Below are positions 17,131 to 25,528 of a stretch of 64,000 bases of DNA, piece by piece. How positions within the stretch are numbered: the first letter of the stretch is position 1; the number at the start of each line of letters is the position of its first letter. Both the position numbers and the translations under genes were made by a program. A model generated the notes under the pieces. That model made no database searches, had not been told where the DNA came from, and saw only the letters and a program-made list of their open reading frames with translations. The stretch lies in NCBI GenBank assembly GCA_035533275.1, contig DATLUD010000077.1, forward strand, positions 1 through 64,000. Reading direction: 5' to 3'. The stretch comes from SCRA01 sp035533275. Lineage in GTDB: Bacteria; Vulcanimicrobiota; Vulcanimicrobiia; Vulcanimicrobiales; SCRA01.

Positions 17131-18027
17131 CTACCTCGTCAAGAGATGGGCGACGTAGGCGATCAGGTGCGCTCCGGGCGCAAGCACCAGTTGCGAGAGC
17201 AACGTCCCGAGCACCATCGTCAAGGATAGCCAGAGCACCATCGATTTCACGTCGTCGATGCTTCTCTCCCCCTTCACGGCCTGGTCGACGATGAACGCGG
17301 ACGTCGGATCGACGACCAGCGTGAACGCGACCGTGCCGATGCCGTTGATGAGGCCGGAGAGCCCGAAGGCCGTCCCGGCCGCCCCGGGGCGTATCACGCC
17401 CGCGTAGTATGCGGAGACGACGCCGGCGGTGTAGACTGCCGTCACCAGCACGTTGGAGATCAGCAGCTTGGCGGGAACCGCCTTGAGATGGAACCGGCGC
17501 GCGATGTCGAGCCGAGGCGCCTTCGCGCTGCGCGCGATGGAGGCGAGCACTCGGGGGTCGATCAGCCGCAGGAGGCCGCGCGGGATGGAGCCGGTCCGTT
17601 CGTAGACGGCGATGCCGCGCAAGTAGAGGTGAATGAAGACCGGCAAGAGCGCCGTGCCGATCATGGCGCCTACGGTTGCCGCCAGCAAGATCATGCGCGA
17701 CTGCGCGGCGAAGACGCCGAGCGCCTGCACGTGGCTGGCCGGCGATCCGTGCTCCATGATGCAGCGCGCGTGATCCGACAGCGAGGCGAACATCGGCGTG
17801 TAGACGAGGCTCGCCAGGCGGCTGGCGGTGACGAACAGGTTGAAGAGACTGATCGAGATGGCAACGCGTCCGGTGATCACGCCGGCCAGGCGCGCGCCGT
17901 AGGCACCCAGCTGCACGGCGGAGACGACCAGGTTGAGGGCGAGCGCCGCCCAAAGCTGCCAGGGAAAGAGCGGCAGCGGGGGTCCAACCGCACAAGCAAG
18001 CGCCGGTGTGGCGAGCGGATGCGTCAT
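17131..18027 (-). CDS. amj: Amj-type lipid II flippase (DUF2837)
   Basis: A 298-residue polytopic membrane protein resembling Amj (YdaH) of Bacillus subtilis, the alternative lipid II flippase. Shared features are AYGARLAGVITGRVAIS near the first helices, the GSIPRG loop, KLLISNVLVTAVYTAGV and a GLINGIGT-VDP block in the last third. About seven hydrophobic segments are visible. Amj moves the peptidoglycan precursor across the cytoplasmic membrane and substitutes for MurJ. It starts nine bases after the M16 peptidase stop and precedes a lipoprotein, so the operon looks dedicated to the cell envelope. The family call rests on recalled sequence similarity; whether it is the only flippase cannot be told here. 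Confidence 0.8.
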   Translation of the reverse strand: MTHPLATPALACAVGPPLPLFPWQLWAALALNLVVSAVQLGAYGARLAGVITGRVAISISLFNLFVTASRLASLVYTPMFASLSDHARCIMEHGSPASHVQALGVFAAQSRMILLAATVGAMIGTALLPVFIHLYLRGIAVYERTGSIPRGLLRLIDPRVLASIARSAKAPRLDIARRFHLKAVPAKLLISNVLVTAVYTAGVVSAYYAGVIRPGAAGTAFGLSGLINGIGTVAFTLVVDPTSAFIVDQAVKGERSIDDVKSMVLWLSLTMVLGTLLSQLVLAPGAHLIAYVAHLLTR

Positions 18028-18036
18028 GCCTTGGTC

Positions 18037-19299
18037 CTATGCGACGGCCGCGGGCCGGTCGAGGCGCACGTCGTCGGCGTCAACCGGCCCCAGCACGCAC
18101 AGCCCGAGTTGCCCCGTTGCGAAGAGCTCGTGCGCGAGCGCCGTGACGTCCTCTCTCTGAACCGCGTCGATGGATTCGATGATCTCCTGCGGATCCACGC
18201 GCCTTCCCAGCGAGAACTCGTCCCGTCCGAGGCGAATCATCCGATTCGACGACGACTCCAAGGAGAGCGTCAACGAGCCCTTCACGTGCTCCTTGGCCAG
18301 CGTCAGCTCGGCGTCGGTCGGCCCCCGCGAGGCCATGCTGGAGAGCTCTTCGCAGACGACCTTGATGCACTCGGGAGCGTTCTTCGGACTCGTGCCGGCG
18401 TACACCCCGAAGAGCCCGGCACCGCGGTACGCCTGCTGGAACGTGTAGACGCTGTAGACCAGACCACGCTTCTCGCGGATCTCCTGGAAGAGGCGGCTCG
18501 ACATTCCGCCGCCCAGGATCGTGTCGAGCATCGCCAGGGCATACTTGCGATCGTGGTTCATCGCGAGGCCCCGCGTGCCAAGACAGAGGTACGCCTGCTC
18601 CGAGTCCTTCGCCCGCACCACCTGCGCGGGCCGGAGAGCCGGGACGTCCGGAACCGGCGGCGTGACGCTGCCGGAGAACTCGCTGAAATGGCGCGCCACC
18701 AGCTCCACGATCCGCTCGTGCTCGACGTTTCCGGCCACGGCGACCAGGGTGGTGTTGGGCGCGTAGCGCTCGCGCATGTACGCTCGAAGATCGTCCGGGC
18801 TCTGAGCGCTCACCGTCTCGGCGTAGCCGATCGTGGGAGCGCCGAGATTCGATCCCTCCCACATCGTCTGGATGAAGAGGTCGTGGATCATCTCGTCGGG
18901 CGAGTCGTCGTACATCTTGATCTCTTCGAGTACCACCGACTGCTCGCGAGCGAGGTCATCGGGCTCGAAGACGGGATGCTGATACATGTCGGCGAGGACG
19001 TCGATGGCCAGCTCGACGTGCGTGTCGATGACGCGCGCGTAGTAGCAGGTCTGCTCCTTGTCGGTGAAGGCGTTCATCTGAGCGCCGACGCCGTCCATCG
19101 TCTCGGCGATCTCCCTGGTGGAGCGCCGGGTGGTGCCCTTGAAGAGCATGTGCTCGATCAGGTGCGAGATGCCTCGCTGCTCGGCGCGCTCTGCGGAGGA
19201 TCCGACGTCGGCCCACACGCCGATCGTGGCGGAGCGGACATGCGAGAGCTGCTCCGTCACGATGCGCAGACCGCTCGGCAAGGTCGTCTTCGCGTACAT
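18037..19299 (-). CDS. M16 family zinc peptidase (mitochondrial-processing-peptidase-like)
   Basis: A 420-residue peptidase of the pitrilysin family. The inverted zinc motif is HLIEHMLFKGT (HxxEH) around residue 45. The distal Glu lies in EQSVVLEEIKMYDD. The second half contains the typical YSVYTF and GLFGVYAGT segments of the inactive lobe. It resembles bacterial processing proteases such as YmxG/PqqL relatives. No signal peptide is evident, so a cytosolic location is likely. It appears to be the first gene of the operon M16-amj-lipoprotein-penicillin acylase. Upstream, 139 bases without a gene separate it from proS. Confidence 0.88.
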   Translation of the reverse strand: MYAKTTLPSGLRIVTEQLSHVRSATIGVWADVGSSAERAEQRGISHLIEHMLFKGTTRRSTREIAETMDGVGAQMNAFTDKEQTCYYARVIDTHVELAIDVLADMYQHPVFEPDDLAREQSVVLEEIKMYDDSPDEMIHDLFIQTMWEGSNLGAPTIGYAETVSAQSPDDLRAYMRERYAPNTTLVAVAGNVEHERIVELVARHFSEFSGSVTPPVPDVPALRPAQVVRAKDSEQAYLCLGTRGLAMNHDRKYALAMLDTILGGGMSSRLFQEIREKRGLVYSVYTFQQAYRGAGLFGVYAGTSPKNAPECIKVVCEELSSMASRGPTDAELTLAKEHVKGSLTLSLESSSNRMIRLGRDEFSLGRRVDPQEIIESIDAVQREDVTALAHELFATGQLGLCVLGPVDADDVRLDRPAAVA

Positions 19300-19438
19300 C
19301 AGGCCCCTCTTACGGCGGAACCGTCCCGAAAGCCTTGGCCCGCCGGTCCGGGTCCCAGCAGAGGACGACGGGGTTCAGCGGCACGGTCGCCCGCCCGGCG
19401 CGGCTGCCCGACCACGGCCGCCTGAACGACGGCCGGCA

Positions 19439-20926
19439 TCAGTACGAGCGCGCAAAGTAAGCGACGGCCGTCGCGGGCTTCCCGCATGCGACGCACGAGA
19501 CGCCGGCTTCGGCGAGCGGCATCAGATTGCGCGTGGTGGCCGAGGTCTGCGCCTTGACCTCCGCCTCGCAGCCCGCGTCGTTGCACCACGGGATGCGCAC
19601 CATGCCCGCCTGGCGGCGCAAGAGGTCGAAGAACTCCTCGCGCGTCTGGGCCTCGAAGAGGTGCGCGTCGAGAAAGCCGCGCGCCTGCTCGTAGAGACCG
19701 CGCTGAACGGCATCGAGGAGCGAGCGCACGCCGCCCTCCAGGCCGGAGAGCGGGAGCGCCGCCTTCGCGTCGGGGTCGCCCTTCTCGCGATCGCGGCGCA
19801 CGATCGTCACCTGACCCTCCTCGAGGTCGCGCGCTCCCAGCTCGATGCGCAGCGGAACGCCGCGCATCTCCCACTCGCTGAACTTCCAGCCGGGCTTGTG
19901 CTCGTCGCGGTCATCCAGGCGGACGCGCACGCCCGCCTTCACCAGACGGTCGCGCACCTCACGCGCCGTCGACGCGATCCGCTCTTCGCTGCCTTTCTTG
20001 GGAATCGGCACGATCACCACTTGGAACGGCGCGAGGAGCGGCGGCAGACGCAGACCGCGGTCGTCGCCGTGCGCCATGATCATCCCGCCGAGTATGCGCC
20101 ACGAGACGCCCCACGACGTCGTCCACGCATGCTTGATCTGCTGATCCTTGTCCACGAACTGGATGTCGTAGGCCTTGGCGAAGTTCTGCCCCAGATCGTG
20201 GGAGGTGCCGGCCTGGAGGGCCTTCCCGTCCGGCATCAGCGCCTCGATCGAGAAGGTATGCAGCGCCCCCGCGAAGCGCTCGCTGGCGGACTTCTCGCCC
20301 GTCACCACCGGCACGGCGCAGACGTCTTCGGCGACCTCGCGGTAGACCTCGAGCATGCGCGCCACTTCCTCGGCGGACTCCTCGTGCGAGGCGTGCGCCG
20401 TGTGGCCCTCCTGCCAGAGGAACTCCATGGTGCGCAGGAACGGGCGCGTGGCCTTCTCCCAGCGCACCACGTTGTTCCAGCAATTGATGAGGATCGGCAG
20501 GTCGCGGTAGCTTTGCACCCAGCGCGCGTACATCACGCCGATGATGACCTCGGAGGTCGGGCGTACCGCCAGGCGCTCCGTCAGCTTCTCGTTGCCGCCG
20601 TGCGTGACCCACGCCACCTCGGGAGCGAATCCCTCGACGTGAGCGGCCTCGCGCATCAGCAGCGATTCCGGAATGAAGAGCGGGAAGTACGCGTTCATGT
20701 GGCCGGTCGCCTTGAAGCGGTCGTCCATCTGGCGCTGCAGGTTCTCCCAGAGCGCATACCCGTACGGGCGCAGCGCGATCGATCCGCGCACCGGCGTATA
20801 GTCGAAGAGCTCCGCTTTCCAGCAGGCCGCCGTGTACCACTTCGAGAGATCGGCCGCCTTGGGCGGGATCTCCTTGACGAGGGCCTCCGGCTCGTCGAAC
20901 GCCTGGACCTTGGTCTCCTCTGCCAT
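19439..20926 (-). CDS. proS: Prolyl-tRNA synthetase, type 3 (eukaryote/archaeon-like)
   Basis: ProS charges tRNA-Pro. The 495-residue protein is of the short eukaryote/archaeal type: no bacterial editing insertion lies between motifs 2 and 3. It shows motif 1 at GSIALRPYGYALWE, motif 2 with RWEKATRPFLRTMEFLWQEGHTAH, and motif 3 with GDDRGLRLPP. It ends in a zinc-binding domain (cysteines in WCNDAGCE and VSCVACG) and a terminal Tyr (AYFARSY), both characteristic of type 3 enzymes. ATG at 20926 is chosen; the frame stays open far upstream through the antisense of the TRAP gene. It is probably transcribed on its own, from the 161-base gap behind the TRAP operon. Confidence 0.93.
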   Translation of the reverse strand: MAEETKVQAFDEPEALVKEIPPKAADLSKWYTAACWKAELFDYTPVRGSIALRPYGYALWENLQRQMDDRFKATGHMNAYFPLFIPESLLMREAAHVEGFAPEVAWVTHGGNEKLTERLAVRPTSEVIIGVMYARWVQSYRDLPILINCWNNVVRWEKATRPFLRTMEFLWQEGHTAHASHEESAEEVARMLEVYREVAEDVCAVPVVTGEKSASERFAGALHTFSIEALMPDGKALQAGTSHDLGQNFAKAYDIQFVDKDQQIKHAWTTSWGVSWRILGGMIMAHGDDRGLRLPPLLAPFQVVIVPIPKKGSEERIASTAREVRDRLVKAGVRVRLDDRDEHKPGWKFSEWEMRGVPLRIELGARDLEEGQVTIVRRDREKGDPDAKAALPLSGLEGGVRSLLDAVQRGLYEQARGFLDAHLFEAQTREEFFDLLRRQAGMVRIPWCNDAGCEAEVKAQTSATTRNLMPLAEAGVSCVACGKPATAVAYFARSY

Positions 20927-21087
20927 GACCCGCCTAGGTTCGCAGGCCCCGCCAAATCTCCTAGCCGAAAGCGGGGCTTGCGACACTCCCGGCTGCGGCC
21001 TTGCGACATCCCCCTCTCGGGGACGCGCGGCCGCCCAGGCGGAAGCGCAACGTCGTCGGCGTGGCGCGATGCGTGGCGGCGGCGGCG

Positions 21088-22968
21088 CTAATGGGGCGTG
21101 TGGATGAAGCCCGTGGTGAGCCAGGGGACGGCGGCGACCACGATGAGCGCGAGCAGCAGGGCGAAGAGATAGGGCACGATGCGGCCCATCGACTCGTCCG
21201 GGGAGACCTTGCCGACGGCGCACGCCGCGTAGAAGCCCACGCCAAACGGCGGAGCGAAGAGTCCGAGCCCCATCGCGAGGATCACGACGATGGCATAGTG
21301 GACCTCGTTGACGCCCAGTTCGCGCGCGATCGGGAAGAGCAAGGGGCCGAACAAGACGATGGCCGGAATACCCTCGAGCACGCTGCCGAGGACCGCGAAC
21401 GCGACGATGGAGATCGCGAAGAAGCCGCCCTTTCCGCCCGGCACGTGCGCCATCGAGGCGGCCAACTGCTGCGAGAACCCCGACTGGGTGAGCGCCCACG
21501 CCATCGCCGTGGCGGTACCGATGATCAGGAGGATCGCCCCGGAGAGCGAGGCCGTCTCCACCAGCATCGGCAGGACGCGCTTCCAATCGAACCGGCGGTA
21601 GATCACCAGCCCCACCAGCACCGCGTAGACGATGCCCACCGTCGAGACCTCGGTGGCCGTGGCGATGCCTTCCAGCACGACGGCGCGGATCAGGAACGGG
21701 AGCACCAGCCCCGGCAGCGCGATCACGAAAGTCTTGGCGATGTGGGCGGCCGAGGGGCGCGCGGCCAGCTCCGTCTTGTCGTTGCGCGAGCGGAGATAGA
21801 CCACGACAACCAGCGCGAGCGCGGCCACTGCGGCCGGCAGCAGCCCGCCGGTAAAGAGCGCGGCGATCGAAACGCCGGTCACCGAGCCGATGATGATGAG
21901 CACGAGGCTCGGCGGGATCGTCTCGGCCATCGCCCCGGACGACGAGAGCAGCGCGATCAGCTCCCCCGGCGGCGTCCCGCGCTTCTTCATCTCGGGGAAG
22001 AGCACCGGAGCCACCGCAGCCATGTCGGCGGCCTTGGACCCGGAGATTCCTGAGACGAGATACATCGCGCCCAGCAAGACGTAGCCGAGTCCTCCGCGGA
22101 TGTGGCCCACCATCGCGGCCATGAAGTCGACCATCACGCGGGCGATCCCGGTCATCTCGATCAGCAGGCCCAACAGAACGAAGAGCGGGACGGCCAGCAG
22201 GACGAGCCCGGACATGCCCTCGTTCATGCGCCCGACCACGACGGAGAGCGGAATCGAAGTGGTGAGCGAGAGATAGGAGAGCGTGGCGACGCCGAACGCG
22301 AAGGCGATCGGCACCCCGATCGCCACGCAGATCGCGACGATGACCACGAAAAAGACGACGAGATTGGCGTTCCCCATCGCGATCAGCGCCGGCTTGGCCA
22401 TCCAGAGCAGACCACCGGCGATCAGCGCGATGCCCAGGGCTCCCAACGCCTGCTTCCACGTCTCCCGCGCCGCCAGGCGCAGCAAGGCCACGGCAAGCAT
22501 CAAGAGCGAGCCGACCAAGAGCGCGGCGACGCGATACGAGTCGTGCATCTGCAGCGCAGGCGTGAGAATGGCGTTCTGCTCCGCCACGTACTCCTGGGCC
22601 GGCGCCACGATCTCCAAGAGGAAGATCGCGACCACCACGCTCGCCATGGTCTCGAGCCAGGCCCGCACCGCGGGGGAGGCGCGCTTCACCAGCGTGGTGA
22701 GCCGCATATGCTCCCCGCGGCGCAGCGCGACGACCGATCCGAGCATGGCCAGCCAGATGAAGAGCGTCTCGGCCAGCTCGTCAGTCCACACGAACGGATT
22801 GTTGAAGACGTATCGGGAGACGACGCCCGCGAGGAGGATCGCAACCTCGACCACGACGAGCGCGGCCGCGGGAAGCTCGGTGACCCACGCCAGGATCGCC
22901 TCGGCGAGCGGAAGATGAGCCGCTCGCTTTGGGATCAGCTCCTCGAGGATGCCGTCTCCGATCGCCAC
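21088..22968 (-). CDS. TRAP transporter permease, fused small and large subunits (DctQM)
   Basis: A 626-residue membrane protein made of two parts. Residues about 1-170 form the four-helix small subunit (DctQ), with FVWTDELAETLFIWLAMLG and RRGEHMRL signatures. About 200-626 form the large DctM subunit with roughly twelve helices, including the GVPIAFAFGVATL and GISGSKAADMAAVAPVL motifs and an EGIPAIVLFGPLLFP block. TRAP transporters import carboxylates or sugar acids using a sodium gradient and an extracytoplasmic binding protein. The DctP gene ends four bases upstream, and the start is a GTG. Fused DctQM proteins are known, so this is unusual only in degree. Substrate is probably an acid or polyol related to the dehydrogenase genes upstream. 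Confidence 0.92.
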   Translation of the reverse strand: MAIGDGILEELIPKRAAHLPLAEAILAWVTELPAAALVVVEVAILLAGVVSRYVFNNPFVWTDELAETLFIWLAMLGSVVALRRGEHMRLTTLVKRASPAVRAWLETMASVVVAIFLLEIVAPAQEYVAEQNAILTPALQMHDSYRVAALLVGSLLMLAVALLRLAARETWKQALGALGIALIAGGLLWMAKPALIAMGNANLVVFFVVIVAICVAIGVPIAFAFGVATLSYLSLTTSIPLSVVVGRMNEGMSGLVLLAVPLFVLLGLLIEMTGIARVMVDFMAAMVGHIRGGLGYVLLGAMYLVSGISGSKAADMAAVAPVLFPEMKKRGTPPGELIALLSSSGAMAETIPPSLVLIIIGSVTGVSIAALFTGGLLPAAVAALALVVVVYLRSRNDKTELAARPSAAHIAKTFVIALPGLVLPFLIRAVVLEGIATATEVSTVGIVYAVLVGLVIYRRFDWKRVLPMLVETASLSGAILLIIGTATAMAWALTQSGFSQQLAASMAHVPGGKGGFFAISIVAFAVLGSVLEGIPAIVLFGPLLFPIARELGVNEVHYAIVVILAMGLGLFAPPFGVGFYAACAVGKVSPDESMGRIVPYLFALLLALIVVAAVPWLTTGFIHTPH

Positions 22969-22971
22969 CGG

Positions 22972-23985
22972 TTAGCCCAGTTTACCGGCGTACTTCTCGA
23001 GCAGACCCCACGGCTCTTCGCCGTACGTCTTCTTCCACTGCTCGTAGAAGCCGGCCTTGCTCAGCACCTCGCGGAACGGGGCCGTCGCGGGCTTGTTGAA
23101 GATCATGCCCTGCGACTTGAGCTTTGACTCCAGCGAGTCGTTGAGCTTCTTGACGTCGACACGCTCCATCACGGCCGCGTCGTTCATGTTGCGCATCACG
23201 ATCTCCTGGAGGTTCTTCGGCAGCTTGTTCCACGCATCGGGATTCGCGAGGAACCAGAAGCCGTCCCACATGTGGTTGGTGAGGGAGCAGTACTTCTGCA
23301 CCTCGTAGAGCTTCGCCGTCTCGATGATCGCCAGCGGATTCTCCTGCCCCTCGACCACCTTGGTCTGCAGCGCGGAGTAGACCTCGTTGAAATTGATGCC
23401 GGTGGGCGAGGCGCCGAAGGCCTTGAACATGGAGGTCCACAGCGGGCTGATCGGCACGCGGATCTTGAAGCCCTTGAGGTCGTCCGGCTTGTCGATGGGG
23501 TGCGAGCTGCTGGTGATCTCGCGGTAGCCGTTGTCCCACATCTTGTCGAACGCGAAGAGCCCGGCCTTGGAGACCGCTCCGCGCACGTATCCGCCCAGCT
23601 CGCCGTCCATCGCCGCCCAGACGTCCTTGTAGTCCTCGAAGGCGAAGCCGATGCCGTTGATCGAGGCCACGGGCACCAGCGTGGCGAGAATCAAGCCAGA
23701 AAGGGTGAAGAACTGAATGGCTCCCGCGCGCAGCTGCGAGAGCATGTTGGTGTCGCCGCCGAGTTGGTTGTTCGGGAAGATCTGGATCTCGATGCGGCCG
23801 TTCGACTCTTGCTTGATCTTGTCGGCGGCCTCGCGGGCACGCACGTTCATCGGATGGGTCAAGGGCAGGTTGTTCGCGTACTTGTAGGTGAACTCGGCGG
23901 CGTCCGCGCGGAAGCGGACGAAGCCGACGGAGGCGAACGCCGCGGATGCTCCGGCGGCGAACTTCTTGCGTGAGATATTCTGCAC
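22972..23985 (-). CDS. TRAP transporter substrate-binding protein (DctP)
   Basis: A 337-residue exported solute-binding protein. The N-terminus ISRKKFAAGASAAFASVGF resembles a Tat-type signal (twin basic pair followed by a hydrophobic stretch). After cleavage it begins AEFTYKYAN. Conserved DctP features include HPMNVRAREAADKI, PNNQLGGDTNML, KMWDNGYREIT with the usual Arg contact, and FKIRVP. The start is GTG 23985, because AGAGGAG lies eight bases before it; the open frame continues to a poor TTG at 24003. It binds the ligand and hands it to DctQM. It follows the SDR gene by 36 bases, consistent with one operon. Confidence 0.92.
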   Translation of the reverse strand: MQNISRKKFAAGASAAFASVGFVRFRADAAEFTYKYANNLPLTHPMNVRAREAADKIKQESNGRIEIQIFPNNQLGGDTNMLSQLRAGAIQFFTLSGLILATLVPVASINGIGFAFEDYKDVWAAMDGELGGYVRGAVSKAGLFAFDKMWDNGYREITSSSHPIDKPDDLKGFKIRVPISPLWTSMFKAFGASPTGINFNEVYSALQTKVVEGQENPLAIIETAKLYEVQKYCSLTNHMWDGFWFLANPDAWNKLPKNLQEIVMRNMNDAAVMERVDVKKLNDSLESKLKSQGMIFNKPATAPFREVLSKAGFYEQWKKTYGEEPWGLLEKYAGKLG

Positions 23986-24021
23986 CAGTGTCTCTCCTCT
24001 CAAAGTCGAGCAACATTCGAA

Positions 24022-24771
24022 TTATTGCATGACGAGTCCGCCATCGACGACCAGCGTCTCGCCGTGGACGTACGACGCCCGCGGCGAGAGTAGCCATACG
24101 ATGCTCTCCGCGATCTCACTCGCGTCGGCGGACCGGCCGAGCGGTATCAGGCTTTCCACCCTGCGGCGATGTTCCACGTCAGCGAACGGCCCCGCGAGCA
24201 TCGGCGTGAGCACGGGGCCGGGCGCGACGGCGTTGACGGCGATTCCCTTGTCCACCAGCGCGCGTGCCGCGTTCTTGGTGAGCGCCAGCACTCCGCCCTT
24301 GCTCGAAGCATAGGCGACCGTGCCCGTGAGCCCTCCGCCGCGGATCCCCGAGACGCTGGCGACGGTGCAGATCCGCGACCCGGGACGCATGTGGCGAGCC
24401 GCCTCTCGCATGCACAGGAACGTCCCGATCACGTTGACGTCGTAGAGCCGCCGAAACGCCTCGGCCGTGGTCTCGAGGAAGGGCGTCGTGTCTGCGATGC
24501 CCGCGCAGGTCGCCAACGCGTCGATGCGCCCCATCCGCCGCGCGATCTCCTCGAAGGCCGCGATCACCGCGCTCTCGTCGGCCACGTCGAGGCCGAGCGC
24601 GAGGTGCCCGTCACCGATGCCGTCGACGACGCGCTGCGCGCGCGCTTGGTCGAGATCGAGCGATGCCACGCGGTAGCCGTCCCGTGCCAAGGCCGCCACG
24701 GTCGCCGCTCCGACGCCGCTCGCAGCCCCCGTCACCACCGCCGTGCGAACGGCGGTCGCATCCTCCCTCAT
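24022..24771 (-). CDS. SDR-family NAD(P)-dependent dehydrogenase (first copy)
   Basis: A 249-residue classical short-chain dehydrogenase/reductase. The cofactor motif is TGAASGVG (residues 14-21); SLDLDQ at the end of the second strand has an Asp that favours NAD. TCAGIADT, the catalytic Ser in VASVSG, and YASSKGG (Tyr and Lys) follow, and the C-terminus VVDGGLVM is typical. It would oxidise a secondary alcohol or reduce a ketone. A GGGGAG Shine-Dalgarno lies just before the ATG. It is very similar to the SDR gene immediately upstream (24788-25528), so the two look like a tandem duplication, and their separate substrates may be stereoisomers. Confidence 0.92.
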   Translation of the reverse strand: MREDATAVRTAVVTGAASGVGAATVAALARDGYRVASLDLDQARAQRVVDGIGDGHLALGLDVADESAVIAAFEEIARRMGRIDALATCAGIADTTPFLETTAEAFRRLYDVNVIGTFLCMREAARHMRPGSRICTVASVSGIRGGGLTGTVAYASSKGGVLALTKNAARALVDKGIAVNAVAPGPVLTPMLAGPFADVEHRRRVESLIPLGRSADASEIAESIVWLLSPRASYVHGETLVVDGGLVMQ

Positions 24772-24787
24772 GTCGCTCCCCGTGTCG

Positions 24788-25528
24788 TCAGCGCATCATT
24801 AGGCCGCCGTCGACGACGAGCGTCTCGCCGTTGACGTAGGCCGAACCTGGCGAGAGGAGCCACACGATCCCCTCCGCGATCTCTTCCGGCGTCCCCACGC
24901 GGTGCATGGGGATCGCGCTCTCCAGCGCCCGCCGGTTCCCTTCGTCGCCGAAGGCTTGGGCGGTCATGCGCGTCTGCGTCGCGCCGGGCGCCACGCAGTT
25001 AACGGCGATGCCGCGATCGGCCAACGCCCGCGCAGCGTTCTTTGAGAGCGCCAGCACGGAGCCCTTGCTCGCGGAATAGGCCGCCGTGCCGAGCAGTCCT
25101 CCTCCCCGCAATCCGGCGACGCTGGCCACCGTGCAGATCCGCCCGCCGGCCGTCATGCGGCGCGCGGCTTCCCGCATGCAGAGAAACGTCCCCACGGCGT
25201 TGACCTCGTGGACCCGGCGGAACGTCGCCGCCGTGGCCTCCATGAAGGGCGTGGCGTCGACGATGCCCGCGCAGGTCGCCAAGGCGTCGATGCGCCCCAT
25301 TCGGCCGACGATTGCCTCGAAGACCTCCCGAACGGCGTCTTCGTTTGCCACGTCGACGCCGAACGCCGCGTGCTCCGGTCCCGCCGCCCGCGCGGTCTGC
25401 TCCGCGCGCGCCGCGTCGAGATCGAGCGCCGCGACGCGGAGGCCCTCGCGCGCGAGCCCGGCGAGCACCGCCGCGCCGATGCCGCTGCCCGCTCCGGTCA
25501 CCACGGCCACGCGGCCGTCGGCACCCAC
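24788..25528 (-). CDS. SDR-family NAD(P)-dependent dehydrogenase (second copy)
   Basis: A 246-residue SDR that parallels its neighbour along its length. It has TGAGSGIG, ALDLDAA, TCAGIVDATPF, VASVAG (Ser) and YSASKGS (Tyr, Lys), and ends VVDGGLMMR. The start is GTG 25528, whose G is also the last base of the E2 stop (TAGTG), so translation is coupled to E2. A longer open frame upstream lies wholly inside E2 and is not used. In acetoin or butanediol systems SDRs interconvert diol and acetoin before the dehydrogenase complex cleaves it. That role is inferred from context; no residue proves it. Confidence 0.92.
   Translation of the reverse strand: MGADGRVAVVTGAGSGIGAAVLAGLAREGLRVAALDLDAARAEQTARAAGPEHAAFGVDVANEDAVREVFEAIVGRMGRIDALATCAGIVDATPFMEATAATFRRVHEVNAVGTFLCMREAARRMTAGGRICTVASVAGLRGGGLLGTAAYSASKGSVLALSKNAARALADRGIAVNCVAPGATQTRMTAQAFGDEGNRRALESAIPMHRVGTPEEIAEGIVWLLSPGSAYVNGETLVVDGGLMMR

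Noticed and set aside
20927..21087. T-box or riboswitch before proS
   Set aside because: A GCAGGCCCCGC/GCGGGGCTTGC inverted repeat is present, but I see no T-box consensus or specifier loop.
19439..22459. Minus-strand open frame of 1006 codons
   Set aside because: Only the ProS part (from ATG 20926) is coding. The remainder is an alternate frame of the TRAP gene.
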